Shown here: positions 1 through 13,582 of the stretch, in pieces | How the letters are laid out: each line of letters begins with the position of its first letter | Numbering within the stretch: the stretch's first letter is position 1 | Assembly: GCF_900182985.1 (NCBI RefSeq) | Contig: NZ_FXUY01000001.1 | Location: forward strand, 2,976,001 to 3,040,000 | Source of the DNA: Pseudomonas helmanticensis | GTDB taxonomy: Bacteria; Pseudomonadota; Gammaproteobacteria; Pseudomonadales; Pseudomonadaceae | Direction of reading: 5' to 3' | DNA length: 64,000 bases | Made by a program: the position numbers and the translations under genes | Notes under the pieces: generated by a model | Database searches by the model: none | The model's input: the letters and a program-made list of their open reading frames with translations, nothing else | Told to the model about the DNA's origin: nothing

Positions 1-950
<950 letters not shown>

Positions 951-963
<13 letters not shown>

Positions 964-2009
964 GGGCTGTCCGTCTGCCCCACCGGCACCAGATCAACGA
1001 GCTCGCGCACCAATACGGTGGCAAAGCATCCGGCCGGGAGGACGAATTCCAGTTGCAGAATGTCAGGCTGGGGATAATGCCACGTCAACCCGCCAATGGG
1101 CAGCCGCAGGATGCGACGTTCGTGGCTCATGCCGGCGTGAATCAACCAATCTCGCAGCTCGGCTTCACCGGCGGCGATCCCCTGCTCCAGTTCATGGACA
1201 GCGCCTGCGGTGGGCGAGTCACCTTCGCCCCACTGCGGGCCAGTCGGGTGCAGATCGAGAATAGCCAGACGCGGGTCGCTGCACTCAGCTTCACCGGCCG
1301 GAAAAAAGCTGCGACTGTCGGTGAACGCGAGCAGATCACCGACCTGCGCTTGCTGCCAGGTGCCATCGGCAACACGCGCCGCCAGCACCTTATTGAACAG
1401 AAAACTGCGCGCCGTCGACAGCAGGCGCGAACGCACATTGCGCTGCTCCGGCAAGGCTTTGCGCGCCGCCCACCCACGCGCATCAACGACGTTGCCGCCG
1501 TCATGGCCGAAACGCTGGGCGCCGAAATAATTGGGAATGCCTTGCTGGGCGACCAGTTGCAGACGTTGTTCAATCGCGTCTTTGTCGCCAGCGAACTGGG
1601 TCAGGCGCAAAGTAAAACCGTTGGCCGAGTGCGCACCGCGTTGCAGCTTGCGCTTGTGGCGGGTGGTCTTGAGGATCTTCAGCGTGTCGTTTTCCGCCGC
1701 CGACAAATCCGGATCAGCCTTGCCCGGCAGTTGCACGCTGAACCACTGACGGGTCAACGCCTGACGATCCTTGAGCCCGGCATAGCTGACGGTGCGCAAT
1801 GGCACACCGGCAGCCTTGGCGATACGCCGCGCCGCTTCTTCCGTGTTCAGGCCACGCTTTTCGACCCAGATCCACAAATGTTCGCCATCGCCGCTGAACG
1901 GGATGTCGAGGACTTCATCCACCTGAAAATCTTCAGCGATGGCTTTCAGTACCGCAGTGCCGAGGGGTTCACCATAGGCACGCGGGCCGAGCAATTGCAG
2001 TTCATTCAT
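951..2009 (-). CDS. truD: tRNA pseudouridine(13) synthase TruD
   Basis: A 352-residue TruD, which isomerises U13 in tRNA-Glu to pseudouridine. The family signature [17 protein letters not shown] is at residues 75-91, with D81 as the catalytic aspartate. [15 protein letters not shown] and the [14 protein letters not shown] motif follow. The C-terminal half holds the TruD-specific insertion domain. The ATG at 2009 overlaps the ispF stop by 4 bases, and the 3' end overlaps surE by 13 bases, giving tight packing ispF-truD-surE. It differs from other pseudouridine synthase families, and there is no sign of truncation. Confidence 0.97.
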
Positions 2010-2479
2010 GCGCGCAGCAACAAGGCAACGGAGTGCACGGCGATGCCTTCTTCGCGACCGACAAAGCCAAGCTTTTCGGTGGTGGTAGCTTTCACGTTCA
2101 CTTGATCCAACTCAACTTGAAGATCCGCCGCGATCAACGCGCGCATCGATTCGATATGCGGGGCCATTTTTGGCGCCTGGGCAACGATGGTGTTGTCGAC
2201 GTTGCCGACTTTCCAGCCTTTTGCGTGGATCAGCGCGACCACATGACGCAGCAGCGCACGGCTGTCGGCGCCCTTGAATTGCGGGTCGGTGTCCGGGAAA
2301 TGTTTGCCGATATCACCCAGCGCCGCAGCGCCGAGCAAGGCATCGCTCAAGGCGTGCAGCAGGACGTCACCGTCGGAATGAGCGAGCAGCCCGAAGCCGT
2401 GTGCAATGCGCACGCCGCCCAGAGTAATGAAATCGCCTTCAGCGAAACGGTGCACATCGTAGCCGTGGCCAATACGCAT
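2006..2479 (-). CDS. ispF: 2-C-methyl-D-erythritol 2,4-cyclodiphosphate synthase
   Basis: IspF cyclises CDP-ME 2-phosphate to MEcPP in the non-mevalonate isoprenoid pathway. I take the start at 2479 (157 residues, [12 protein letters not shown]) because this is the family N-terminus. Metal ligands are D8, H10 and H42; the HSDGD loop is at 34-38 and [14 protein letters not shown] near the C-terminus is conserved. An in-frame ATG at 2524 overlaps the fghA stop (TAATG) and would add 15 residues ([15 protein letters not shown]). That extension is encoded by the terminator hairpin and its T-run, so it is less likely, but coupled initiation there cannot be excluded. No strong Shine-Dalgarno is visible before 2479 because eight T residues precede the ATG. 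Confidence 0.95.
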   Translation of the reverse strand: MRIGHGYDVHRFAEGDFITLGGVRIAHGFGLLAHSDGDVLLHALSDALLGAAALGDIGKHFPDTDPQFKGADSRALLRHVVALIHAKGWKVGNVDNTIVAQAPKMAPHIESMRALIAADLQVELDQVNVKATTTEKLGFVGREEGIAVHSVALLLRA

Positions 2480-2480
2480 A

Positions 2481-2509
2481 AAAAAAACGCCCCGATTTTT
2501 GTCAGGGCG
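2481..2509 (-). terminator. Intrinsic terminator between fghA and ispF, touching the ispF ATG
   Basis: On the minus strand CGCCCTGA - CAAAAA - TCGGGGCG forms an 8-bp stem (one G:U pair) followed by a run of eight T residues that ends directly at the ATG of ispF. It has the full shape of a rho-independent terminator for the frmA-fghA transcript. Its position leaves no room for a conventional ribosome site for ispF downstream of the hairpin. Confidence 0.85.
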
Positions 2510-2523
2510 TGATTCTACCTGCA

Positions 2524-3369
2524 TTAACCGCGCAGGGCGCGTGCGTGATGCTGCAAGTGGTCGTCTATGAAGCTTGAGATGAAGAAATAGCTGTGGTCGT
2601 AGCCCGGTTGCAGGCGCAGTTCCAGCGGATGACCCGCCTGTTTTGCCGCTTGTTGCAGGGCTTCGGGTTTGAGCTGTTTTTCAAGAAAGTCATCGCGATC
2701 ACCTTGATCGACCAACAGCGGCAATTTTTCATGCGCTTCGGCGATCAGCGCGCAGGCATCCCACTCCTTCCACTTCGAACGGTCTTCGCCCAGAAAACGC
2801 GAAAATGCCTTCTGCCCCCACGGGCAATCCATCGGGTTGTTGATCGGCGAAAACGCTGACACCGATTGGTAACGCCCCGGGTTGCGCAGCGCACAGACCA
2901 ATGCACCGTGGCCGCCCATGGAGTGGCCGCTGATGCTGCGTTTGTCGGACGCGGGAAAATGCGCTTCAACCAGCGAAGGCAATTCCTGCACGACATAGTC
3001 ATGCATCCGATAGTGCCGCGACCAAGGCTCCTGGGTGGCATTCAGATAGAAGCCGGCACCGAGACCGAAATCCCATGCACCATCCGGATCGCCGGGTACA
3101 TCGGCACCGCGCGGACTGGTGTCCGAGGCGACGATGATCAGCCCGAGTTCAGCCGCCATGCGCATCGCGCCGGCTTTGTGCATGAAGTTTTCATCGGTGC
3201 AGGTCAGCCCTGACAGCCAGTACAGCACCGGCAGTTTGCCGCCCTGCTCCGCCTGCGGTGGCAAGTACACGGCAAACACCATGTCGCAACCGAGTACGTC
3301 GGAGCGGTGGCGATAGCGTTTGTGCCAGCCGCCAAAACTTTTCTGACAGGAGATGTTTTCCAGATTCAT
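2524..3369 (-). CDS. fghA: S-formylglutathione hydrolase
   Basis: A 281-residue esterase-D type alpha/beta hydrolase that cleaves S-formylglutathione to formate and glutathione, the second step of glutathione-dependent formaldehyde detoxification. The nucleophile elbow [11 protein letters not shown] places the catalytic serine at S150. The acid is in DQGDRDDFL (about D227) and the histidine is H259 in PGYDHSYFF. The oxyanion region [12 protein letters not shown] at 51-62 is typical. It lies 95 bases downstream of frmA on the same strand and is followed by a strong terminator. The frmA/fghA pair beside a divergent LysR gene is the normal Pseudomonas arrangement. Confidence 0.97.
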   Translation of the reverse strand: MNLENISCQKSFGGWHKRYRHRSDVLGCDMVFAVYLPPQAEQGGKLPVLYWLSGLTCTDENFMHKAGAMRMAAELGLIIVASDTSPRGADVPGDPDGAWDFGLGAGFYLNATQEPWSRHYRMHDYVVQELPSLVEAHFPASDKRSISGHSMGGHGALVCALRNPGRYQSVSAFSPINNPMDCPWGQKAFSRFLGEDRSKWKEWDACALIAEAHEKLPLLVDQGDRDDFLEKQLKPEALQQAAKQAGHPLELRLQPGYDHSYFFISSFIDDHLQHHARALRG

Positions 3370-3385
3370 GGGATTCTCCCAGCTG

Positions 3386-3455
3386 CAAGTGGCAAGCTTC
3401 GAGCTTCAAGAAAAGGCAAAAGCGCCCTGACTTGCAGCTGGAAGCTTGCTGCTTG
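3386..3455. repeat. Imperfect inverted repeat between frmA and fghA
   Basis: Arms 3386-3410 and 3431-3455 match at about 21 of 25 positions (core GCAAGCTTC...AGCT..CAAG). A single related arm lies at 44899-44923 upstream of ndvB, so this is a dispersed intergenic repeat rather than a unique site. The folded RNA could shield or separate the two cistrons. Confidence 0.7.
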
Positions 3456-3464
3456 GCGCTGCTT

Positions 3465-4628
<1,164 letters not shown>

Positions 4629-4642
4629 TCAGCGCGAGCTGA
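4629..4642. promoter_or_regulatory. Candidate LysR-type operator between frmA and gfnR
   Basis: A perfect inverted repeat TCAGC-N4-GCTGA lies in the 116-base divergent intergenic region between frmA and the LysR gene. It is about 50 bases from each start codon. LysR regulators usually bind dyads of this spacing. The match is visible in the sequence; the binding is inferred. Confidence 0.5.
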
Positions 4643-4693
4643 TGAATAATCCGGACAAAAGCAAAACATTATTGCCATACAGGGATAATCTTG

Positions 4694-5590
4694 ATGTCCG
4701 AAAATCGCTGGGAAGGCATCGACGAGTTTGTTGCCGTCGCCGAATGCAGCCAGTTCACCGCCGCCGCGGAACGTCTTGGGGTTTCCTCCTCGCACGTCAG
4801 TCGCCAAATCGTCCGACTCGAAGAGCGTTTGCAGACGCGTCTGCTTTATCGCAGTACCCGTCGCGTGACACTGACTGAGGCCGGGCAAACCTTTCTGCAA
4901 CATTGCCAACGCTTGCAGGATAGTCGCGAGGAAGCCTTGCGCGCGGTGGGCGACCTGACCAGCGAACCAAAAGGCATGCTGCGCATGACCTGTGCGGTGG
5001 CCTATGGCGAGCGGTTTATCGTGCCGCTGGTCACACGCTTCATGGGACTGTATCCGCAGCTGCGCATCGATATCGAGCTGAGCAATCGCCAACTCGATCT
5101 GGTGCATGAAGGGCTGGATCTGGCGATTCGCCTGGGTCGTCTGCAGGATTCGCGTTTGGTCGCCACCCGACTTGCGCCACGGCGCATGTATCTGTGCGCG
5201 TCGCCGTCCTACCTGGAAAGGTATGGGCGCCCACACAGTTTGTCGGAACTGAGCCGACACAATTGCCTGATTGGCAGCTCGGACATCTGGCAGCTTGAAC
5301 AGAACGGGCGAGAATTTTCCCAGCGGGTGCAGGGCAACTGGCGTTGCAACAGTGGGCAGGCGGTGCTGGATGCGGCGTTGCAGGGGGTCGGGCTGTGTCA
5401 GTTACCGGATTATTACGTGCTCGAGCATTTGCACAATGGCGCGCTGATTTCGTTACTGGAGGCACATATGCCGCCGAATACGGCGGTGTGGGCGTTGTAT
5501 CCGCAACAACGGCATTTGTCGCCGAAGGTGCGCAAGTTGGTGGATTTTTTGAAGGTGGGGTTGGCTGAGCGGCCGGAATATCGAGGTTGA
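4694..5590 (+). CDS. gfnR: LysR-family regulator of formaldehyde detoxification (GfnR-like)
   Basis: A 298-residue LysR regulator. The winged helix-turn-helix is at about residues 4-63 (FTAAAERLGVSSSHVSRQ), followed by an effector-binding domain from about 90 to 293 with no gaps. The start is the ATG at 4694; a TTG immediately before it is in frame but unnecessary. The gene is divergent from frmA-fghA with a shared 116-base region. In P. aeruginosa the equivalent gene (gfnR, next to adhC-fghA) controls glutathione-dependent formaldehyde removal. The family is certain; the specific name rests on position and remembered synteny. A REP inverted repeat lies directly after the stop. Confidence 0.82.
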   Translation: MSENRWEGIDEFVAVAECSQFTAAAERLGVSSSHVSRQIVRLEERLQTRLLYRSTRRVTLTEAGQTFLQHCQRLQDSREEALRAVGDLTSEPKGMLRMTCAVAYGERFIVPLVTRFMGLYPQLRIDIELSNRQLDLVHEGLDLAIRLGRLQDSRLVATRLAPRRMYLCASPSYLERYGRPHSLSELSRHNCLIGSSDIWQLEQNGREFSQRVQGNWRCNSGQAVLDAALQGVGLCQLPDYYVLEHLHNGALISLLEAHMPPNTAVWALYPQQRHLSPKVRKLVDFLKVGLAERPEYRG

Positions 5591-5594
5591 AAAG

Positions 5595-5672
5595 CAAAAG
5601 ATCGCAGCCTTCGGCAGCTCCTACAAAGGCATGCGAACCCATGTAGGAGCTGCCGAAGGCTGCGATCTTTTG
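5595..5672. repeat. REP inverted pair (GATCGCAGCC type) between gfnR and ispD
   Basis: Two perfectly complementary 31-base arms, 5595-5625 and 5642-5672, with core GATCGCAGCCTTCGGCAGCT and a 16-base loop. It sits between the convergent ends of gfnR and ispD and could also act as a bidirectional terminator. Other copies of the same family are at 12398, 40589, 47746 and 55381. Confidence 0.93.
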
Positions 5673-5685
5673 ATCTTTTGATCTT

Positions 5686-6393
5686 TTAGCGGCGATTCGC
5701 CCAACGCTGCCGCAACCATTCAAGATCTTCCGGCCGGGTGACCTTGAGGTTATCCGCCCGCCCTTCGATCAGGCGCGGCTTCAGCCCCGCCCACTCCATC
5801 GCCGATGCTTCATCAGTAATTAGCGCATCCGCCACCAGACTGTCCGCCAACGCCCGATGCAACGCACCAAGGCGAAACATCTGCGGCGTGTACGCTTGCC
5901 AGATCACACTGCGATCGACGGTTTCCACCACCCGGCCGTGCTTGTCGACCCGTTTCAACGTGTCGCGGGCCGGCACCGCAAGCAAACCGCCCACAGGGTC
6001 ATCTGCCAGTTCATCAAGTAACTTGTCGAGATCTTCGCGACTCAGGTTGGGCCGTGCGGCATCGTGCACCAGTACCCAATCCTCATCATCGGCACCCTGC
6101 GCATGCAAATGCAGCAAGGCATTGAGCACCGAGCCGGAACGCTCGGCCCCGCCCTCAACCCGTTGAATACGCGAGTCGCCCGCGCACGCCAGGTTCGGCC
6201 AGTAAGGATCATCAACCGCAAGACTGACCACCAAACCCCTGAGGCTCGGGTGATCGAGGAAACAGCCGAGGCTGTGTTCGAGAATTGTGCGCCCGCCCAG
6301 TTGCAGATATTGCTTGGGACGGTCCGCGGCCATTCGGGCACCGACGCCCGCGGCAGGAATCACGGCCCAGAAGGCCGGAAGGGAATTGATCAT
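5686..6393 (-). CDS. ispD: 2-C-methyl-D-erythritol 4-phosphate cytidylyltransferase
   Basis: A 235-residue IspD, which joins CTP and MEP to CDP-ME in the non-mevalonate isoprenoid pathway. The nucleotide-binding start WAVIPAAGVGARMAADRPKQ has the essential R20 and K27. VHDAARPNLS carries the conserved aspartate, and TDEASAMEW is the C-terminal substrate motif. The ATG overlaps the ftsB stop by 4 bases, so the two are translationally coupled. Its pathway partners ispF and dxr are in the same window but in other transcription units. Confidence 0.97.
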   Translation of the reverse strand: MINSLPAFWAVIPAAGVGARMAADRPKQYLQLGGRTILEHSLGCFLDHPSLRGLVVSLAVDDPYWPNLACAGDSRIQRVEGGAERSGSVLNALLHLHAQGADDEDWVLVHDAARPNLSREDLDKLLDELADDPVGGLLAVPARDTLKRVDKHGRVVETVDRSVIWQAYTPQMFRLGALHRALADSLVADALITDEASAMEWAGLKPRLIEGRADNLKVTRPEDLEWLRQRWANRR

Positions 6394-6668
6394 TGGGCCA
6401 ACTGGTAAAGGGTTTCGCCGTCCTTGACCATGCCCAGCTCGTGACGAGCCCGCTCTTCAACGGTCTCCATGCCTTTTTTCAACTCGCTGACTTCAGCGTC
6501 CATCACTCGGTTGCGCTCCAGCAAACCTTCGTTCTCGGCATGTTGATCAGCAATCTGCTGATTCAGCTCGGCGACCTGCGCCAGACTGCCATTGCCCACC
6601 CACAGGCGGTACTGCAGACCGGCCAGCAGCAAGAGCAAAACGAGAAACAACCAGTAAGGACTGCGCAT
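6390..6668 (-). CDS. ftsB: Cell division protein FtsB
   Basis: A 92-residue single-pass inner-membrane protein of the divisome FtsQ-FtsL-FtsB subcomplex, which activates septal peptidoglycan synthesis. A short cytoplasmic MRSPY is followed by a membrane segment at about 6-21 and a periplasmic leucine-rich coiled coil at about 28-70 (LAQVAELNQQIADQHAEN). The FtsB-typical tail ARHELGMVKDGETLYQ comes last. It lies between eno and ispD, as in most gammaproteobacteria. Confidence 0.96.
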   Translation of the reverse strand: MRSPYWLFLVLLLLLAGLQYRLWVGNGSLAQVAELNQQIADQHAENEGLLERNRVMDAEVSELKKGMETVEERARHELGMVKDGETLYQLAQ

Positions 6669-6727
6669 CGAATATCAGGTATCCAGTGAAAAAAGACAGC
6701 CACGCCAAAACTTTGAAGCATCTGATA

Positions 6728-6757
6728 GCACGAAGCCTGGAAGATCCAGGCTTGTGC
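6728..6757 (-). terminator. Strong hairpin between eno and ftsB
   Basis: GCAC-AAGCCTGGA-loop-TCCAGGCTT-GTGC forms a long stem with one bulged base. Flanking ATCTGAT/ATCAGAT segments can extend it. It lies about 85 bases past the eno stop and about 60 bases before the ftsB start. The U-run is weak, so it may be a terminator for eno or an mRNA 3'-end stabiliser. The rest of the 171-base gap shows no gene. Confidence 0.55.
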
Positions 6758-6839
6758 ATATAAGGCATCAGATTAGTGGCAAATCCATCGCTGTCACGAC
6801 TTTTCCGACACAATCCGGTGTCTTTTTACCATTTACAAC

Positions 6840-10789
<3,950 letters not shown>

Positions 10790-11042
10790 TTAAAGCGGTA
10801 CGAGCCGCCGGGGAAAGCGAAGGAAGGCCGAAGCCCCCGATCACCTGCATTAATCACAGTGCACCTTTCAAAAAAACCGCCGCGTTGGGACAGACCGGCA
10901 GATGAAACACCGGTAGGTTGCTCGCTACACATTTTTTGGAATCGCCCAGCAAAGACTGCTTGGTAATCGGCAACTCCTGCAATTCAGGCGAATCCACAGA
11001 AGTTGTATCAAGAAGGGAGCGTAGTCTACCGGAATGCTCCTT

Positions 11043-12371
11043 TCAGCTCAAACCTTGATCTTCGTCTGTTGGCTGCCAATGCAATTGCCAGCCGTCCTGC
11101 CCATTGCCATCAAGCCCCGGCAGGTTCGCCACCGCGAGCAATTCGTCAGCGCGAAACAGCAGCGGCAATCTGCCACGGACGAACCCCGGCACCGCGCGCT
11201 CATTGAGCAGGCGCTTGAGGTCGCGATGCCCGCGATTCGCCAGATGCATGACTTCGCCACCTTGCCGATAGGCAATGCGCAACGGCCCGCAAGGCGCCTG
11301 CCCGCTGAACATGACACGGCCGTTATCGGCCAAGCGTAGCGCCGACGCCGGCGTCTGCCACCCGCAACCGATCACTGGCGTGCGCAGCCAGTCACCGCTG
11401 AGCCACCACACACGACCGGCGCTGCGGTGCAGCTCGCCATCGGCCAGACGCCAGATCGGCGCGGCATCGGCGGCGGCATCGCAGAGATCCGTCCAACCCG
11501 ACCAATGGTCACTATCTGGCAGTCGCGTGAAGGGTTCGAGCCAGTGGCTGAGCGCATTTCGTTGACGCGCGGCAGACAGCGCAGTCAGTGGCGCCAGTTC
11601 CAGCGATGGCAATCCCAGCCATTGGAAATCATGCGCGGAGTTGGCGTGCGCCAGATCCATCTGCGCCAGTTCATCAAGCAATCCCTGCGCCTCACGCAGA
11701 TGCGCGGCGCTGCGAGCCATGCTCGCCTGCGCTTGCGGCCAGCGCTCGGTCAGCAGCGGCATGACCTGATGGCGCAGGTAATTGCGCGAGAACTGCCGAT
11801 CCTGATTTGACGGATCTTCGATCCAGGTCAATTGATGAACCCGCGCATAGTCCTCCAGCTCGGCGCGAGAGACATCCAGCAACGGCCGAATCAGCGTGCC
11901 CTGCCCCACCGGCCGTTGCTGCGGCATCCCTGACAACCCACGCACCCCGGCGCCGCGCAGGAGCCGGAACAACAGCGTTTCTGCCTGATCATCGCGATGC
12001 TGGCCGGTGAGTAACGCGTCATTGGTTTGTGTCAGCGAACCGAACACCGCGTATCGCGCATCCCGCGCCGCCCGCTCCAGACTCGCGCCCGGTTGCACCG
12101 TCACGCGCTCGATCAGCAGCGGCACACCCAACGCAGCGCAAACGGACTGACAATGTTGCGGCCACGCATCAGCCACAGCCTGAAGGCCGTGATGGACATG
12201 GACAGCGCTTAGCGGAGGGAGGGATTCGGATTTCGCCAGAGAGGCAAGCAGATGCAGCAGGACAGTGGAGTCGAGGCCACCGGAGAAGGCGATACGCCAA
12301 TGAGCGGCATTGCGCCAAGGTTCCAGGCTCAGTAACAGCCGTGAAGGCAAATCACTCTTCGAAGGACTCAT
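11043..12371 (-). CDS. tilS: tRNA(Ile)-lysidine synthetase
   Basis: A 442-residue TilS, which modifies C34 of the CAU-anticodon tRNA-Ile to lysidine so that it reads AUA. The N-terminal ATP-pyrophosphatase motif SGGLDS is at 30-35, followed by VHVHHGLQ and LLTGQHRDDQAETLL. The C-terminal half contains the TilS substrate-binding and C-terminal domains (REVMHLANRGHRDLKRLL-like segment). It lies downstream of accA, separated by a REP pair. The length and both domains are normal for gammaproteobacteria. Confidence 0.96.
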   Translation of the reverse strand: MSPSKSDLPSRLLLSLEPWRNAAHWRIAFSGGLDSTVLLHLLASLAKSESLPPLSAVHVHHGLQAVADAWPQHCQSVCAALGVPLLIERVTVQPGASLERAARDARYAVFGSLTQTNDALLTGQHRDDQAETLLFRLLRGAGVRGLSGMPQQRPVGQGTLIRPLLDVSRAELEDYARVHQLTWIEDPSNQDRQFSRNYLRHQVMPLLTERWPQAQASMARSAAHLREAQGLLDELAQMDLAHANSAHDFQWLGLPSLELAPLTALSAARQRNALSHWLEPFTRLPDSDHWSGWTDLCDAAADAAPIWRLADGELHRSAGRVWWLSGDWLRTPVIGCGWQTPASALRLADNGRVMFSGQAPCGPLRIAYRQGGEVMHLANRGHRDLKRLLNERAVPGFVRGRLPLLFRADELLAVANLPGLDGNGQDGWQLHWQPTDEDQGLS

Positions 12372-12397
12372 GAAAATTGATCACTTCTCAAAAAATC

Positions 12398-12482
12398 CCT
12401 GTAAGAGCTGCCGCAGGCTGCGATCTTTTGACTTTGTCTTTTAAGATCAAAAGATAGCAGCCTGCGGCAGATCCTACAGGGG
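12398..12482. repeat. REP inverted pair between accA and tilS
   Basis: CCCTGTAAGAGCTGCCGCAGGCTGCGATCTTTT-type arm at 12398-12429, with a near-perfect complementary arm ending at 12482. Same family as the repeat at 5595, with GCAGG instead of GAAGG in the core. It fills most of the 124-base intergenic gap and may act as the accA terminator. Confidence 0.9.
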
Positions 12483-12495
12483 TATTGCGTTCGAC

Positions 12496-13443
12496 TTAGA
12501 GGCCGTAGCTCATCAGTCGATCATAACGGCGCTTCAACAGCGCTTCGTTATCGAACTTCTTCAGCATCGCCAGTTGCGAGCTCAGCTCGGCACGGATCGA
12601 TGCAGCCGCAGTGGCCGGGTCACGGTGGGCGCCGCCCAGAGGCTCGCCAATCACCTTGTCGACAATGCCCAGGCCTTTCAGACGCTCGGCGGTGATGCCC
12701 ATCGCTTCAGCGGCATCCGGCGCTTTTTCGGCGGTTTTCCACAGAATCGAGGCGCAACCTTCCGGCGAGATCACCGCGTAGGTCGAGTATTGCAGCATGT
12801 TCAGTTGATCGCAGACACCGATCGCCAGTGCACCACCGGAACCACCTTCACCGATAACGGTGGCGATGATCGGGGTCTTCAGGCGCGACATCACACGCAG
12901 GTTCCAGGCAATCGCTTCGCTCTGGTTGCGCTCTTCAGCGTCGATACCTGGGTAAGCACCCGGGGTGTCGATGAAGGTCAGGATCGGCATTTTGAAACGC
13001 TCGGCCATTTCCATCAGGCGGCAAGCCTTGCGGTAGCCTTCCGGACGCGGCATGCCGAAGTTGCGGCGCACCTTCTCACGCACTTCACGGCCCTTCTGGT
13101 GACCGATGATCATCACCGGCTGGTCTTCCAGACGAGCGATACCGCCGACGATGGCAGCGTCGTCGGAGAAGTGACGGTCACCGTGCAGCTCGTCGAACTC
13201 GGTGAAGATGTGCTGGATGTAGTCCAGCGTGTATGGGCGTTTCGGGTGACGCGCCAGGCGTGCGATCTGCCAGCTGGTCAGCTTGCCGAAAATGTCTTCG
13301 GTCAGCGTTTTGCTCTTGTCCTGCAGGCGGGAGATCTCATCGCCGATATTCAGCGAATTGTCATTACCGACCAAGCGCAACTCTTCGATCTTGGCTTGCA
13401 GGTCGGCGATCGGCTGTTCGAAATCTAGAAAATTCGGGTTCAT
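12496..13443 (-). CDS. accA: Acetyl-CoA carboxylase carboxyltransferase subunit alpha
   Basis: A 315-residue AccA. With AccD it transfers the carboxyl group from biotin to acetyl-CoA, giving malonyl-CoA for fatty-acid synthesis. The start is the ATG at 13443 ([20 protein letters not shown]), the standard N-terminus. Conserved segments include [47 protein letters not shown] and [13 protein letters not shown]. It is downstream of dnaE, separated by 139 bases that carry a terminator-like hairpin, so it probably has its own promoter. Confidence 0.98.
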   Translation of the reverse strand: MNPNFLDFEQPIADLQAKIEELRLVGNDNSLNIGDEISRLQDKSKTLTEDIFGKLTSWQIARLARHPKRPYTLDYIQHIFTEFDELHGDRHFSDDAAIVGGIARLEDQPVMIIGHQKGREVREKVRRNFGMPRPEGYRKACRLMEMAERFKMPILTFIDTPGAYPGIDAEERNQSEAIAWNLRVMSRLKTPIIATVIGEGGSGGALAIGVCDQLNMLQYSTYAVISPEGCASILWKTAEKAPDAAEAMGITAERLKGLGIVDKVIGEPLGGAHRDPATAAASIRAELSSQLAMLKKFDNEALLKRRYDRLMSYGL

Positions 13444-13555
13444 AGGCGTCCGTCTTGGGTCGTGTCCCAAATGAGCTTGGGCCGGCCGGTTGTCTATTCG
13501 CGCCCTACCTTAAGGGAGAGGCGCGCTGAGGTCGAGATTAAAAATTCAGGTCGCG

Positions 13556-13580
13556 GGCGAGCGCCATGATGGCACTCGCC
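13556..13580 (-). terminator. Hairpin after dnaE
   Basis: On the minus strand GGCGAGTGCC-ATCAT-GGCGCTCGCC forms a 10-bp stem with one G:U pair, starting a few bases past the dnaE stop. A short T-run (ATTTTTAA) lies about 11 bases further on, so termination would be imperfect. It separates dnaE from accA. Confidence 0.6.
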
Positions 13581-13582
13581 GG

